A stretch of 64,000 nucleotides of DNA from Callorhinus ursinus (lineage: Eukaryota; Chordata; Mammalia; Carnivora; Otariidae). A program made the translations under genes and the position numbers. Of this stretch, positions 33,854 through 45,934 are shown one piece after another; positions within the stretch are counted from its first letter, which is position 1, and each line of letters starts with the position of its first letter. Under the pieces are notes generated by a model, which was not told the origin of the DNA, ran no database searches, and saw only the letters and a list, made by a program, of their open reading frames with translations. The stretch is taken from contig NW_020312968.1 in the NCBI RefSeq assembly GCF_003265705.1, positions 7,591,307-7,655,306 of the forward strand, written 5' to 3'.

Positions 33854-35116
33854 AGATAAAGTCTATGAGGCTTCAAAATTCTGATGATAAAATCTTTGAC
33901 CTTGAAATATATTTGCTCCTCTTTCTTGTCTTCCTTTTCTAAGCTTTGCCAATTCATCTTGAAACTAAGTCTTTGGACACTTCGATAGTTTTCCCTTAAC
34001 AGAGCAGGAAGTCAATAGAGAAAGATGCAAGCCCCGCAGAATAACCAACGCCCAGCAACGGAAACGGAAGAGTTCTGATGACGTCTTACAGCTTGTGTCT
34101 GCCTGGGTGGGGGTAGGTGATACTGCCTTTTCCCAGGCATGGTGTGTCAAACAGGAATGTACTATCATGCAGGAAATGGCTCCAATACAAACAGGGACGC
34201 CAGAGATCAGGCTTGAATGAGGGACTGATCGCAGCAAATGGCACATTACAGACAGACACTTAGATCAATTTCCTTCCTTTGTTGTGTCAAAATGTTTCAC
34301 TGTGTCAGGCTTCCTTTCCTTAAAAAACATATGTTCCCAATCTCATATACAATACAAAGCCAACCACAAGTCCTCCTTTACTCCCCCAACTTTAGGTTTC
34401 ATTTCGTCTTAAAGCTAAAGACTACTGGAAGGTCAGCTGGTACCGACAAAGGGGAACCAACCTAAACTGTTGCCATATTGTATATTTCCCATATGTAACC
34501 TTCCCATTTCAAAAGGTCCCACCTACAGGGATGTGTTTTTCTGGACCAAACATGTTTTTTGCAGGCAATCAATTCACATTTCAATTATTAGAAAAATAAC
34601 AGAGTGCTTTAGCAGATTGAATTTGATGTATTTGACCCAAAGGGAAAATTTGTTGTAAGGAGAAATATATGAAAGAAAGGAACATAACATTTTTGTAACA
34701 GCTGTAACTGTTTGAGGACAGTTTTCTTTTAATGAGATGGGTGTTAGTGATCGTAGGAAATGCTGAGTATGAGCAATTGAGGGAAAAGTCAGAGTCAACG
34801 TTTCCCTTCCTTTTGGGATGTTTCAAAGGAGGAGGAAATCATTCTGAGAAGTACTTACTGACTTATACAGCGCAGGACACTGCCCATAGGCCAAGTTTAC
34901 AGTAGAATTGAGAAATACATATTCAGGATCTAAATGTCAGTTTCTCGCCTTTTGTCCGGTGGGGCACCCTGCCATCCCTGAGACTGACCAAGGGGCTAAT
35001 GATATCGAATGGTTCCTTCTTGCTTTCTGGAGCTGGGTTGACGCCATATTGGAAGATGGCAAAACATAAAAGAGCGAGAGCCATCTTACCGAAGGTCTGT
35101 CTGTTAGGTTTTCTTT
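33854..35116. other. Unassigned DNA
   Basis: About 1.26 kb without a recognisable repeat. Short chance frames only. The CpG-containing 34,020-34,110 part shows no exon signature. Confidence 0.45.
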
Positions 35117-35132
35117 AAATATCCTAACTTCA

Positions 35133-35309
35133 GGGGTGCCGGAGTGGCTCAGGTCATGATCCCAGGGTCCTGGGATGGAGCCCCGCATCTGGCTCCCTGC
35201 TCAGCGGGAAGCCTGCTTCTCCCTCTCCCACTCCCGCTGCTTGTGTTCCCGCTCTCGCTGTGTGTCTCTCTCTGTCAAATAAATAAATAAAATCCTAAAA
35301 AAAAAAAAA
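35133..35309 (+). mobile_element. CAN-SINE, sense, with internal deletion in the head
   Basis: TSD atatcctaacttca / aatcctaactcca on the two sides. The head runs GGGGTGCCGGAGTGGCTCAG directly into GTCATGATCCC. The roughly 27 bp normally lying between the two GGCTCAG motifs are missing. Confidence 0.95.
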
Positions 35310-35322
35310 ATCCTAACTCCAT

Positions 35323-36905
35323 TCAAGAAATGTCTTGGAATATGTTTTACGTTGTGCTGAAATCTAAGCCACTTTTATCGCCAGGAAATGGTGGTGGGGG
35401 TCTCACAAATGAAAGTAAGGATGCTTATTGAAAGGCCTTTTGCAGTGGGGCAGGCAATCCACCAAACTAGGAAAAGAACTGTCACAAAAGCCCATTTCCA
35501 CAGGAAAAGAACATTGTATGCAATAAACACAAATGAACTCGCTGCTGCGCCCCTCACGCTCATCCTGCCACCTCTTATCACGCCTTCACACGTCGTACTG
35601 TTGAATCCACAGGCCATGGAATAGGTAGATGACAGCATTGAATAATTAGGCTGAAATAACGTAAGAGGCCACTTTAATTATAAGGCCAGAGCTCATCAAT
35701 GCATTGAAATGAGGAAAAAGGAATTGGAATAACCTTGCTTGAATTGCATTAAGTTACTATTTTGCAAAGCCAAAAAATTCCTAGGGTCTTCACAGTAGGC
35801 ATTGTGGAGATTTTCTTTTTTTTCCAAAGGGGGTGTGTAGGGGTGCCTGTGAGTGGTTTCTAAAAGACTGCAAATTACTTTGAATAAAGAAGAATTTTTT
35901 TATTTTTTTAATGAAAAGGGTTTCTACTACATGTAGCAAATTAAATTCCAGATGTTCGTGGCTACAAAATCTCTACCAGATGTAGGGACTCATGGTGGCT
36001 GGGGATGTTTATTGCAAGTAAGGCATTCAGCACCTGTTTAAAGAGTCCTCCCCCTTACCTTTTCATGTGCACTAGCATGTTAATCATCAGGAATGATGAA
36101 ATATTTAGCCTCCATAATTAGGCAAGGAAAATTTCTAAAACTAATAATTATTTTACTCTCAATGCCAGTTAAGTCAATGACTACAGTGTTTCTCCTGGGA
36201 CATTTTTGAAAATCCATTAATCACACTGTTTCAAAATAGGGGACCCATTTTGGGAAGTTAATTCAGAGTGGAAAAAAGGACTTCAGGTCACATAATCCAG
36301 CCCAGAGGAAAGACACTGACTTTTAGCAGTCCTGCCCGATTGCTGCTTTAAGGTAACGGGTTTGCTAATGAGTCCTTGTTACAGAGCCTCCCCGTTTATG
36401 AGCCACGGTGTTGCTACTGCGTTTCCCATTGCATAAGAGCAAACAAGTGCTGTGCTCTCAGCACACTGTCCATCAGCAGAGCTGGACTGTCCCAGGCTGC
36501 TGGAGGAGGGTCCTGAAGAAGGCCACTTCCCCCTCTGGTGTCACACTGCAATCCAAATATCTGTGTGAGCTCTACAGTCTGGAATGCATGTTAAAAATGT
36601 GAGTTAATTGAGATTACAGTCTCTGCTACTTCGGAGTGAATGTTTCAGTGTTTCCTGAATCAGTCACAATGTAAGCCACATGTAGTGACTGTCATTGTCT
36701 TTGGGATTTGTTGCTTGGTATGGAGGTTGGGCAAGAGGAAAGAAATAATGTGACATTTTTTGAAGCTCACCATCATACATTCCCTCACACACACATCCTC
36801 TCTTCCAATCTGTGGCTCCTTTAGATGGTAAAACAAATTACCTTTTTATGAACTTGTTTTGCCTCCTGAGCTCTGCCCTTATGAACTTAGCTGGAATTCA
36901 TGTTT
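35323..36905. other. Repeat-free interval
   Basis: The longest stretch (about 1.58 kb) with no repeat recognised. It is AT-rich with moderate complexity and many homeodomain-like ATTA cores. No convincing exon. See findings. Confidence 0.5.
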
Positions 36906-36907
36906 TC

Positions 36908-37385
36908 TGTTTTTTCAATAGACTTGATTTTTTAGGTTCATGATAAAACTGAGCATAAAGTAGGAGAGTTCCCATATATACATCATCCCTCCCCCTCCCC
37001 AGTGCTGCCTCTTCTACTATCATCATCCCCCACCAGAGTGGCACACTTGATACAGTTGATAAACCTGTGTTGACACACGATTATCACCCCAAGTCCACAG
37101 TTTACCTTACAGTTCCCTCTTGGCATTATGCTTTCTGTGGGTTTGGACAAATGTATAATGCCATGTGTCCACCAGAGTCATTTCTGCCCTGTGCATTTCT
37201 CCCTTCTCACCCCTGGGAACCCCTGATCTTCTTCTGTCTCAATGATTTTACTTTTTTCAGAACATCATGCAGTTGGAATCATTATGGTACGTACACTGTT
37301 CAAGTTGGCTTCTTTCCTGTAGTCATATACGGGTAAGTTTCCTCCATGTCTTTCATGGCTGGATTTCTTTTCATCCACATAAAAT
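36908..37385 (-). repeat. L1M 3' region, antisense
   Basis: 'ttaggttcatgataaaactg', 'cagagtggcacacttgatac', 'tggacaaatgtataatgcca' and 'gcagttggaatcattatggt' follow the antisense order of an old L1 3' UTR. Confidence 0.75.
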
Positions 37386-37950
37386 GTTAGGATGGGAGAA
37401 TGAAAACACATGGTAGCTTGCCAGGAGTTGAGGCTCCAGTGTTGAAGTCATTTTATGAAGAGGCCCTAGGCTAACCCACCTTGGATTTCCATAGCCCACC
37501 AATCAAGCTGGAAAGCTTTTATATGCTAGTTAGCCTGAGCCTGTTTTGCCATGTGATGTTCACATGTGTTTGATGTTCCTTTGTCCTCCTTTATTGCCTC
37601 CAAAACCAATAAGCATAAGAATCCGATGAGACTCAAGATGGATTGAGGGAAAGAGGATATTTATTCATTTCTACAAATAAAAGGGTATAGAGAGTGTTTT
37701 TTAATATAAACAGGACTAGAATAGTTTGTCTTCTGATTCCAGCTTCCTATTTCAGCAGAGGGCACTCCGACCTTACCTAGAGCCCAGTGTTTGTTCATTT
37801 GACCAGTTTGGGAAAGTAGCTGGCTTATCAGATCCATCTTTCAGTTTACCTGTCAGCAGTGAGAATACTGTTGAAGTGGAAACCACATGCATCTAGGCCC
37901 AGCCCTATGCTGTGTGATCCTGGGGTCTTTCGTTCATCTCTACCCTAAAG
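37386..37950. other. Unassigned DNA
   Basis: No repeat or exon recognised. Confidence 0.45.
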
Positions 37951-38100
37951 CCGCTACTGTTCTCTGGTGTAATCCAGGCATTTACATGTAGGCTTTCTGA
38001 CTAGTCTGTGAACTCCTTGGGCCTGGGACCCATACATTTCATCCTAGCACAATGCCTGGCACAGACTACACGCTCAATAAGTACCTACTGAATAAATGGA
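37951..38100 (+). repeat. L2 3' end, sense
   Basis: 'ctccttgggcctgggaccca', 'cacaatgcctggcacagact' and 'ctactgaataaatgg' are the typical L2 3' terminal phrases. Confidence 0.75.
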
Positions 38101-38704
38101 AAAAAAAAAAGAGTGGAGTCCCTGAGGGCACTGTAATGAATGGAAGATGTGCATGCATTTGATGTTTCTATAGAAGCCACCATTTGCCCTATGGATTCAG
38201 TAGTGTTCCTGGTTGGGGTCATATCTGTGCTGCATATTGCTCTACGTCAAGAGGCAAAAACGGCATTGGCCTCAGGTCCAGAGTAGAAGAACCCACTGTA
38301 TCACCCCATTCAGCATGGCATTATGTTTGATCCCCCTAATGGCTTGGTCACAGCAAGTCATGTAGGTAAAGCAACGCTAGTTTTCTCAGCAGAGTTTGGA
38401 CTGACAAAAGCCCAAGACAAATCCAGCTTGCGAATTTGCATGTACCTTTCCCTGGTCCTAACATGTCCCCGTCTTCATCTCTGACTCTCAGAATCTTACT
38501 ACACATTCAGTCACTTGCTCAAATGCCACTTACAGAGTTCTGTTTCAGGCCACCAGGAACCTTTCTGCCCCATCTCCTATAGCGGTGAAAACTTGGAACA
38601 ACCCTCATGGCACTTAGCAAGTTCTCTCATGCCTTACAATTTTTCATATGTATGTCTTATCTTTCAGAGTTTTATCTCCTGTAGTAAGGGATTTGACATT
38701 TTTT
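38101..38704. other. Unassigned; possible L2 piece near 38,480-38,690
   Basis: 'cacttgctcaaatgccactt' resembles an L2 segment. The rest is unassigned. Confidence 0.35.
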
Positions 38705-38911
38705 TTGAGCGCCAACTGCATGTGTTATTTCATTTAATCCTTACAACATTTCAGTGGCAAATAACCATCCTTAGCTTGCTGATGAACTGGAGCTCAGATA
38801 AGCAAATTATCTTGACTATTACCACCAAGCTAGCAAATGATGGAGCCAGATTTTAAGAGCAGTTTGATGCCAAAGTCCATGTTCTTTCCATTACATTATG
38901 CTGCTTAAGAA
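38705..38911 (-). repeat. MIR, antisense
   Basis: 'tttcatttaatccttacaac', 'gctagcaaatgatggagcca' and 'tccatgttctttccattaca' follow the antisense MIR order across nearly its whole length. Confidence 0.8.
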
Positions 38912-39146
38912 CAGGACCCATTATGCCCCAGAGAGAGCTGAGCCTTAGCAAGTTGAGGGAGGTAGAGCCCCTTTTTACTTTGCCCTGTTTGTAGGTCTCC
39001 AAAATCTTTATGCACTATCATGACAAACTGCTCACAGAAGAAAATCTGTGGGCCTGTCATTCATATTACTTATGTATTTAGATTTTAAAAACTGATATGT
39101 AATCTACATGAAGTAAAACACCAAAATCTTAAATGTGTAGCTTGGT

Positions 39147-39149
<3 letters not shown>

Positions 39150-39177
<28 letters not shown>
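39150..39177. repeat. Poly-T run
   Basis: About 28 T at the position where the L1M normally has a short T run, just outside the LTR. Confidence 0.95.
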
Positions 39178-39180
<3 letters not shown>

Positions 39181-39183
39181 TAT

Positions 39184-39847
39184 TGTGCAGGAAAGAGTTA
39201 GCCGAGAAGACTTGACTGCTATCCTTAGAAAGACCCGCTTGCAAGGTTGCTAAGAATTTGAAATTTGAAAGGGTTTGTGTTGTTTTCTGATAAGAATGGC
39301 TCATTGGCTCATAAGCTCATCTGCCTGGGTGTTGGAAGAGCATGCGACTCTCGATCTCAGGGTTGTGAATTCGAACCCCACATTTGGCGTAGGGATTGCT
39401 AGAAAAAAAATAAGCTTAAAAAAATTTTTAAAAAGTGGCTCGTTGTATATTCATGGGAACAATATGGTATATGCTGAAGACTTGCTTTTTTTCTGGGAGT
39501 TTGTAATTTGGTACATGTTAGGCAGAAGCTACCTTTGTGACTAGTTCCCAATAAAAATCTCGGCACTGAGTCTTTAATGGGTTTCCCTCGGAGACAACAC
39601 TTCACACATATCACATTTGTTGCTGTAGGAATTAACAGCATCCTGCGTGACTTCACTGGGACTCTTAGACTCTTGCTTCTGGTTTACTCTGAACTTTGAA
39701 CCATGTGCTTTTTCTCTTTGCTGATTTTACTTTGCATCTTTATTTTTTAGTAATACGTTATAGCCATGCTTGTCACTCTATGCTGAGTCCTTTGAGTCCT
39801 CTCGGTAAACTGCTGAACTTGGGAGTGGTCTGCGGTCTCCTGCCTCA
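39184..39847 (+). mobile_element. Solo LTR with 5-bp TSD (ERVL-like)
   Basis: It starts TGTGCAGGAAAG and ends CTCCTGCCTCA, so the canonical TG...CA is present. catat is duplicated at 39,179-39,183 and 39,848-39,852. It is about 525 bp once the inserted short SINE and its TSD are removed, with an AATAAA-like signal near 39,550. It resembles class III ERV LTRs, but the subfamily is not assigned. No internal viral sequence remains. Confidence 0.85.
39307..39435 (+). mobile_element. Short tRNA-Lys-type SINE inside the solo LTR
   Basis: GAGCATGCGACTCTCGATCT, then GTGAATTCGAACCCCACA, recalls the tRNA-Lys anticodon and T arms. TSD tggctcattg / tggctcgttg at 39,297-39,306 and 39,436-39,445. Confidence 0.9.
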
Positions 39848-40599
39848 CATATGTACACACCTGTGTAACCATCACGCAGATTAAGATATAGAAATTTCTA
39901 TCATTCCAGAAAGTTCCCTCATGCTTCTTTCCAGTAAAAACCCTTACTTCCTAACTTCCAACTTCTGTTGCTGGCGATTGGTCTTGCCTGTTCTTGAGTT
40001 TCAAATCAGCAGATCATAAGATAATTATATATACTCTCGTGCCTGACTTCTTCCACTCAAAGTAATGTTTTTTTGAGATTCATAAAAAATATCCATTACA
40101 ATATCCATACACCACAATTTATTCTTTCTTCTGTGGATGGACATTTGTGTTGTTTCCAGATTTTGGCTATTGTAAATTATAGCTCTGATGAGCATTCTTG
40201 CATAAATCTTTGTGAGAACATATGCATTCATTTCTCTTGGAAAATAAATCTTGCAGCCAAAGTGTTGGATCATAGGGCAGATGCATTTTTACCTGTATTA
40301 GAAACTGCTAAGCAGTTTTCTAAAGCAGCTGTACCATTTCCCATTCCCATTCCCAGTGTATAAGAGTTTGTCACCACATCCTTGCTAATGCTTGGTGTCA
40401 TCAGTCTTTTTGATTTTAGCTGTTCTAATGCAGGGGTGGGGGGGTGAAGTGATACTTTGCTGTGGCTTAAATTTGACTTTCTGGTGATTAGTGACACTGA
40501 GCATTTTTTCACATTATTATTGGCCATTTGGGTGTCTTCTTTTGTGATGGGATTTATGTTACATTTTGAAATGATTTAAAATTTTTTTTGGTATTTTAT

Positions 40600-41760
40600 T
40601 CTTCTATCACCTCATTTCTGAGTTTTTTGCATTCTGACTGATAAGGTTTTTGTGTTTTTTTTCTTTGCATACTCTATCATGAAAAATATTTCCATTAGTT
40701 CATTTGAAAAATATTGAGTTATAGTTTTCATCTGTTCTGTGGCCTTTTTTTCTGGAGAGCTTTCATTATCTACAGAGATATTTTCCTGTGCCTAGTTTTC
40801 TATTTTCTTATAAAAATGTTGTATAAAATTCAACTGTAATTCCTTTCTGTTGCTCATTTTCCCATGAGATTGGTTTTCCTCAACTTCTAGGGGGAAGGGA
40901 TGGGTTAAGATAGCTTGTCTAGCTTGATTTTCATAGAGTTCTATCTTTCTGTTGTTTTATTGTTTTTGTTCAAAAATATGGTGTCATAATTCTGGAGCTC
41001 TCCTGGTTTTGTTCCTCGTCCCCACTTTCTTTGGATCTTCTCTTTTCTTCCTCCTTCTCTTTGTCAAATTAGGTTATATCTCTGGCAGTTTTTCCCTAGT
41101 GCCAAGCTTTGTCCTGGAGTAGCACTTTGGCAAGTTCACTTCCACAGTTAAGTCCCATATTAATCTGGCTTCTTAAAATCTTCCTGCCATTTTATTGCAC
41201 TCACCTGCAAATAACCCTTCCAGTTCAGCTGCGGTCCTCAAATCGGCTACCCACACTTTCCAGTAAATATATACTGGCATGGAGCCTGGGTGGCGTAGTT
41301 TGTTGAGTGGCCAACTCTTGGTTTTGGTTCAGGTCTGATCTCAGGGTCATGAGATTGGGCCCTGTGTTGGGCTCCGCACTCAGCAGGGAGTCTGCTTGAG
41401 ATTCTCTCCTTCTCCCTCTGCTCTTCACCTTGTGTGTGTGCGCGCGCTCTCTCTCTCAAATAAATAAAATATATAGGCAATTCTGGGGTTAGCTTGTTCT
41501 CAGATCTGCTAGATGCCCCCTTACTTCCCTTGGCTTCTACCTGTATAGATGTTAATGATACATGAGTCTTGGTGTGTTGTCCTCATGGACTCCAATTCTG
41601 GGAATAACTTATTACTTAATGTTATAGATACTGTATGTGGCTTGCAGGTTGGGCTCTGTTTTTATGGGATGATTAGGGATATTAAAAATGCTACATACCC
41701 TCACCACTGTCTTCCCATATTATATTTTGAATTTAAGCCAGGGTGGGTTTTTTTTCCCCT
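40600..41760 (-). repeat. HAL1/L1M 5' region-like remnant, antisense
   Basis: 'atgagattggttttcctcaa', 'tgtcataattctggagctct' and 'tctctggcagtttttcccta' look like the antisense 5' part of an old L1-family element. It is interrupted by the SINE at 41,280. Confidence 0.45.
41280..41468 (+). mobile_element. Old CAN-SINE, sense
   Basis: GGAGCCTGGGTGGCGTAGTT, CCAACTCTTGGTTTTGGTTC, then body and (AAAT)n. TSD atatactggca / atatataggca. The different head suggests an older subfamily. Confidence 0.9.
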
Positions 41761-41769
41761 TTAGTGTAT

Positions 41770-42342
41770 TTATATTTTAGGTGTTACCTTAAATTGTGGA
41801 ACAGGAGAACACATCTCCAGTTAAAGAGCTCACAGGAAACAGATATCAAATTTTCAACCTCTTGAGATCAGACCATGGTAAACTGATGTCTACTGGGCCT
41901 TTGCATCAGACTCTTTTGAAAGAAGAAGCTTGAGAAGAACATATAACTCTATGTTTGGCTTTTCTCTTTTCTTTTTAAAAAACCATTCCCCTACTTCCTC
42001 TACTTGTTTCCCTTCCCTTGATTTAAATTCCTGGGAGTATATTTCACCAGTTTCTTATGTAAGGGGTAGCAAAAGAAACTTCTTAAACTCTATTCCCGCT
42101 TCCCAAAGCAACTATTGACAAAGGTATGGCTTTCAATCCAAACATACAATAGAACACATGGGACTGTTTGAATCTTTATGTAATGAAATTTCTCCATGGA
42201 ATTCTTGCTTTCTTTCCTATCTCTTTAGGACTCCTCCTATACTGAATTTAGATAATGAGCCTTCTGGTTAGGGAAGTTTTTCCTTATTCTATGGTTAGTG
42301 ACCAATTTCAGAGTGCTGCAAATTGGGGTAACCGCATAATCC
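41770..42342. other. Unassigned DNA
   Basis: Nothing recognised. Confidence 0.45.
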
Positions 42343-42510
42343 AATGGTTCTCTAACTTTGCCTACATAAGAATCTCCTGGGATTTTTGGATTCCACAAAC
42401 TGGAGATTCAGAAACAACATTGTAGGGTGGATCTAGGAATCTGCACAGGATATACATCCCAGAAGATGCTGATGCAGTTGGTTTGTCTAGGGATGTCAGT
42501 CTGAAAAACA
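42343..42510 (-). mobile_element. MER5A-type hAT-Charlie element, diverged
   Basis: 'ccaatggttctctaactttg' at the start, 'ggatctaggaatctgcacag' and 'agatgctgatgcagttggt' inside. Confidence 0.7.
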
Positions 42511-42599
42511 TTAGTGTAAGCCAAAAATATTTTCAGAGACCAAATCAAAACTAAGTTTGGTGACTATATTCTAAAATAGGCAGTGAGGTTTCAGAAAAT

Positions 42600-42760
42600 G
42601 CTCTGTGTGAACTTTCATTCATTCATTCATTCATTCATTCATTCATTGTTTTAGTTAACATCTTAAATGCTGTGTGTCAGGGCCTGTGCTTGTTCATTTT
42701 GAAATGAATAAGAGAAGGATCTAGACTTTATGGCTAATATGAGAGAAACATGCAAAGGAA
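42600..42760 (-). repeat. L2 3' end, antisense, with (TTCA)n
   Basis: A (TTCA)n array at 42,614-42,647, the repeat tail of an antisense L2, followed by L2-like text. The tail has grown into a microsatellite. Confidence 0.55.
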
Positions 42761-43066
42761 TAATTCCAATATAATGTTAAAAGGTAAAAGCGTTGACCCA
42801 TGGCATTCTCATGGGAGGTATCTGTGTCTTTCCAAATTTGCCATATAATTCCTTCCTCAAAATATGTCTGTAATTAAGAATGAAGAGTGATAATTTTAGT
42901 GATATGGAGAGTCTGGGCTATTATAATTTTTTTTCATTAAATGACCTCCAATTCTGTTCTAATTTTGTTCAATAAAATGATGGCTCCATGTCATGAACCT
43001 TCTGGTCTGTCAAGTGTATTAAATCTACAATTACCAAAGGGTATTTGAGATTAAATTATTGTGGAA
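42761..43066. other. Unassigned DNA
   Basis: Nothing recognised. Confidence 0.45.
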
Positions 43067-43237
43067 CAGTGCTTCTTAAATTTAAGCAAGCTTGTTAAAA
43101 CTGAGATTCTCAGGCCCTATGCCCAGATCTAAGGATTCAGTAGGTCAGAAGTGGGAGCTCTGAATGCCCAGTTTCAGTAATCTCCCAAGACGTGCTACTG
43201 CTGTTGGTCTAAGGACTACATTTTGAATAGCGCAGTT
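43067..43237 (+). mobile_element. MER5A-type hAT-Charlie element
   Basis: 'cagtgcttcttaaatttaag' at the start, 'ggattcagtaggtcagaagt' inside, 'gactacattttgaatagcgc' at the end. It is in the opposite orientation to the other MER5A copies here. Confidence 0.8.
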
Positions 43238-43890
43238 TTCGAAGAGCTCTTGGTAGCACTCAGGAACTAGTAATTAATATCCTAGATTGGGGAGTGACAG
43301 AGCATGATGAGAAGAAGGCTCTTCACAAAGGACCTGGGTGTTGGAGATTCAGTAGGGGTTCGCAGTGTGGGAGAAGGTGGATCACAGGTAAAGAGAAGAT
43401 TTCCAGGCAGATGGCAAAGTAGGTTCAAAGACACAGACACAAAACAGTACAAAGTGTTTAGGGACCTGTTTAGAGACAGATCTTCCTACAGTTCAAAAGC
43501 TCACAGTGACTCTGGAGACAGTGGGGAAAACTAAGCTCCTACTTGAGCAGCAGAGGAAATGAAGACAATGGTATGTGAGCTTTAAGGAAGCGAACTGTGC
43601 CAAGAGATAGCAGGATGCACCGGTGTATGATGTCCCTTTGAGATATTTCTGAGGAAAGGGTGGCTGGTTTGCTTCCAGGGATGAGTTAAGTAGAGAGTTC
43701 TGTCTGTGTGGTGTGGCAGAGCTTCCTGTGTTTCAAGCTTCCATTCAAATTTCTGATTCTGTGATATTGAATATGCATTTAAAATTTGGGGGCACAAAGA
43801 GGAAAAATATACGTATTCCTATTTGATTAGGCTTGAAACTTGCACACAAGTAGAAAGCCAGTTTCTGCCACAGAGGGGGAAAAATCTCCA
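43238..43890. other. Unassigned DNA
   Basis: No repeat recognised. The 76-codon plus-strand frame (43,304-43,534) is R/S-rich without a domain. Confidence 0.4.
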
Positions 43891-43902
43891 AAGACCTCTC
43901 TC

Positions 43903-44101
43903 TCTCTTTAAAGATTTATTTATTTGAGAGAGAGAGATAGAGTGCACGTGTGTGTGTGGGGAGGGCAGAGGGAGAGAATCTCAAGCAGACTCCCCACTGA
44001 GCTTAGAGGTGGATATGGGGCTGGATCTCATGACCCATGAGATCATGATCTGAGCCAAAATCACTAGTTGGATGCTTAACCAACTGAGCTACCAGGCCCC
44101 T
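43903..44101 (-). mobile_element. Old CAN-SINE, antisense
   Basis: TTTAAAGATTTATTTATTTG, GGATGCTTAACCAACTGAGC and head end AGGCCCC. TSD-like tccaaagacctctc / tccaaagatgtctt. Confidence 0.9.
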
Positions 44102-44109
44102 TCCAAAGA

Positions 44110-44900
44110 TGTCTTAACTATACCTCTGAATATACGCATTTGTGGTTGCAAGTTCAAAGTAGACTTTGACTTCTTGACTGCATTCATGGGCAAAGAATCT
44201 GCAATAATCCAGTTTCTCATTAGAATGAGCTGCCAGACAATGTTGTATTACTGGGCAGCAAAGAGGACTGCCCCTGGTCAACAGATGTAATAATTGGGCA
44301 TTCTCATTAGTGGTGTCCGGAGTTTACAGGAGAGAAAACGCCACATGAGAAAGAACATTTCTAATTGTGGCCCCAAAGACTTTCGCATTGCTGGGTCTTC
44401 ATGTCTTTACCCAGGAGCACTGGCAAGCCTTTTGCAAGAGGAAAAAATAAGACCCACCAAACCAAACAGTTTGTGCGTGTGTTGTTAAAGAGAAAAAGAA
44501 TATCCATTTTTACCACAAATTTTTCTGATGAAAGGTGAATTTTCTTCCTCAGCCCTTCCCCTCACAGCTGCTGTGTAATTCTGGAGCCTGAAGTACTTCC
44601 ACTCTAATAAAAATTTTCATCTTATCTCTCAGCAGCAACTAATAGCAGACCCTAGGCACATGTGAATAGCCTGGCATATTCTCTCTTCCTTCAATTTTAA
44701 CTGTCCAGATCCGCAAGCGGAGGAGTCCTGTAGGCTCAGCTGCAGAACAAAAGCCAGGGGCTCTTTATTTGCGGCTTGGTAAATGGATTGGTCACAGAAA
44801 TCCTCTCTGAAAGGAAGTGACCCAAGTCTTTGGGCTTTTATGTATTTATTTTATGCTGCTAAGAATTGGGTTTGACTCTAGTTTTTAAAGAAAGAGGCTT
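44110..44900. other. Unassigned DNA
   Basis: About 790 bp without a recognised repeat. No exon evidence. Confidence 0.45.
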
Positions 44901-44904
44901 GATA

Positions 44905-45300
44905 GTTCATTCATTCAGTCATTTATATATTTATGAACACGTATTGGGTATCTGCTATGTGCCAATCGCTGTACCAGGCACAGGGGTACTAGGAGCAGTG
45001 AGACTTGGCTTTAGAACTTTCTTTCCAGTGTGAGAATTAGATAAGTAAGCAACTTTTCCCATTATCTCGAGGTACAAGGGGCATTTAAGTCTACCTGGGG
45101 AAGCTCCCCAGACAAGGAAAATTGTGACCTGACTCTTTGAAGAAGGAGGCGTTTGTCTTCCAGATGAAGGGTTGGTTGGGGTCTGGGGAGCTGAGGAAGG
45201 CATATAGGATGCAGCAATAGCAAATGCAAAATCCTAGGAACTCTGCAATCTTTGGAAAAGTGGAGTGAGTTTGCACTGGGTGTGGGTTGGGACAGATGGA
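44905..45300 (-). repeat. L2 3' region, antisense
   Basis: 'tctgctatgtgccaatcgct', 'gtaccaggcacaggggtact', 'gtgacctgactctttgaaga' and 'atagcaaatgcaaaatccta' in antisense L2 order. Confidence 0.75.
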
Positions 45301-45424
45301 ACTAGCAATTGAACATGGAGATCCAGGAGAGGCCACACGGTGACAGACTCAATACACAAACACAAGGAAAATCCCTGGGATTTCTTTAAGGGTCTGGATC
45401 TGGGCATGTATTCTCTTTGTACCC

Positions 45425-45530
45425 CATGCTTTATCTGTAGAATGGGATAACGGTTGTGCTTACTTCACAGCATTGTCGTAAATATAAAGTGAGGTAACAT
45501 GTGTCAAGGTCTTAGCCTGATTACTGGCAA
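45425..45530 (+). repeat. MIR, sense
   Basis: 'ttatctgtagaatgggataa', 'gcttacttcacagcattgtc' and 'aaagtgaggtaacatgtg' match the sense MIR 3' half. Confidence 0.75.
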
Positions 45531-45934
45531 TTTTTTGTTCCCCATAAATTGCAGTGATTACAGTAACAGCAGTGATAACAGCTGTTCTTGTTGCCTATGC
45601 CGACTATAAAATTTCTGCAGTCTTTTCCATCTGGGCCTGGGAACAACTGTGGGGAATCTGAAAAAGAACCCTGGTGAGTCTATTATCATCCCACTGGGGC
45701 TGGAATGGTAAGATACTGATTGGAGGAAGCGAGCGAGTTCTGGGTTCCCAGAGCTGAGAATGAACAAAACCTTGATCAGGAGAGTGAGGATGAAGACGCA
45801 AATCTGATTAACATACAGGTCTCCCAACTCTCCACCCTAAACTAGGCTCTTCTGCACTTGACACTGCTCCAATGGTGCCCTCTAGTGGCCCATAGGAAAA
45901 GAACGTTTCCTATCTGTAGGATCGGGACTGAATA
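45531..45934. other. Unassigned DNA
   Basis: About 400 bp. The minus-strand 89- and 65-codon frames here are in different phases and show no domain. Confidence 0.45.

Larger units (their letters stand above)
39065..40555 (-). repeat. L1M antisense, split by a solo LTR
   Basis: 39,065-39,183 gives the antisense L1M 3' end. The text resumes at 39,848 with 'tgtacacacctgtgtaacca' and runs to about 40,555 (ccagaaagttccctcatgc, ggacatttgtgttgtttcca, cagtttt-ctaaagcagctgta). The two halves join without loss apart from the duplicated 5 bp. All frames are closed. Confidence 0.85.
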
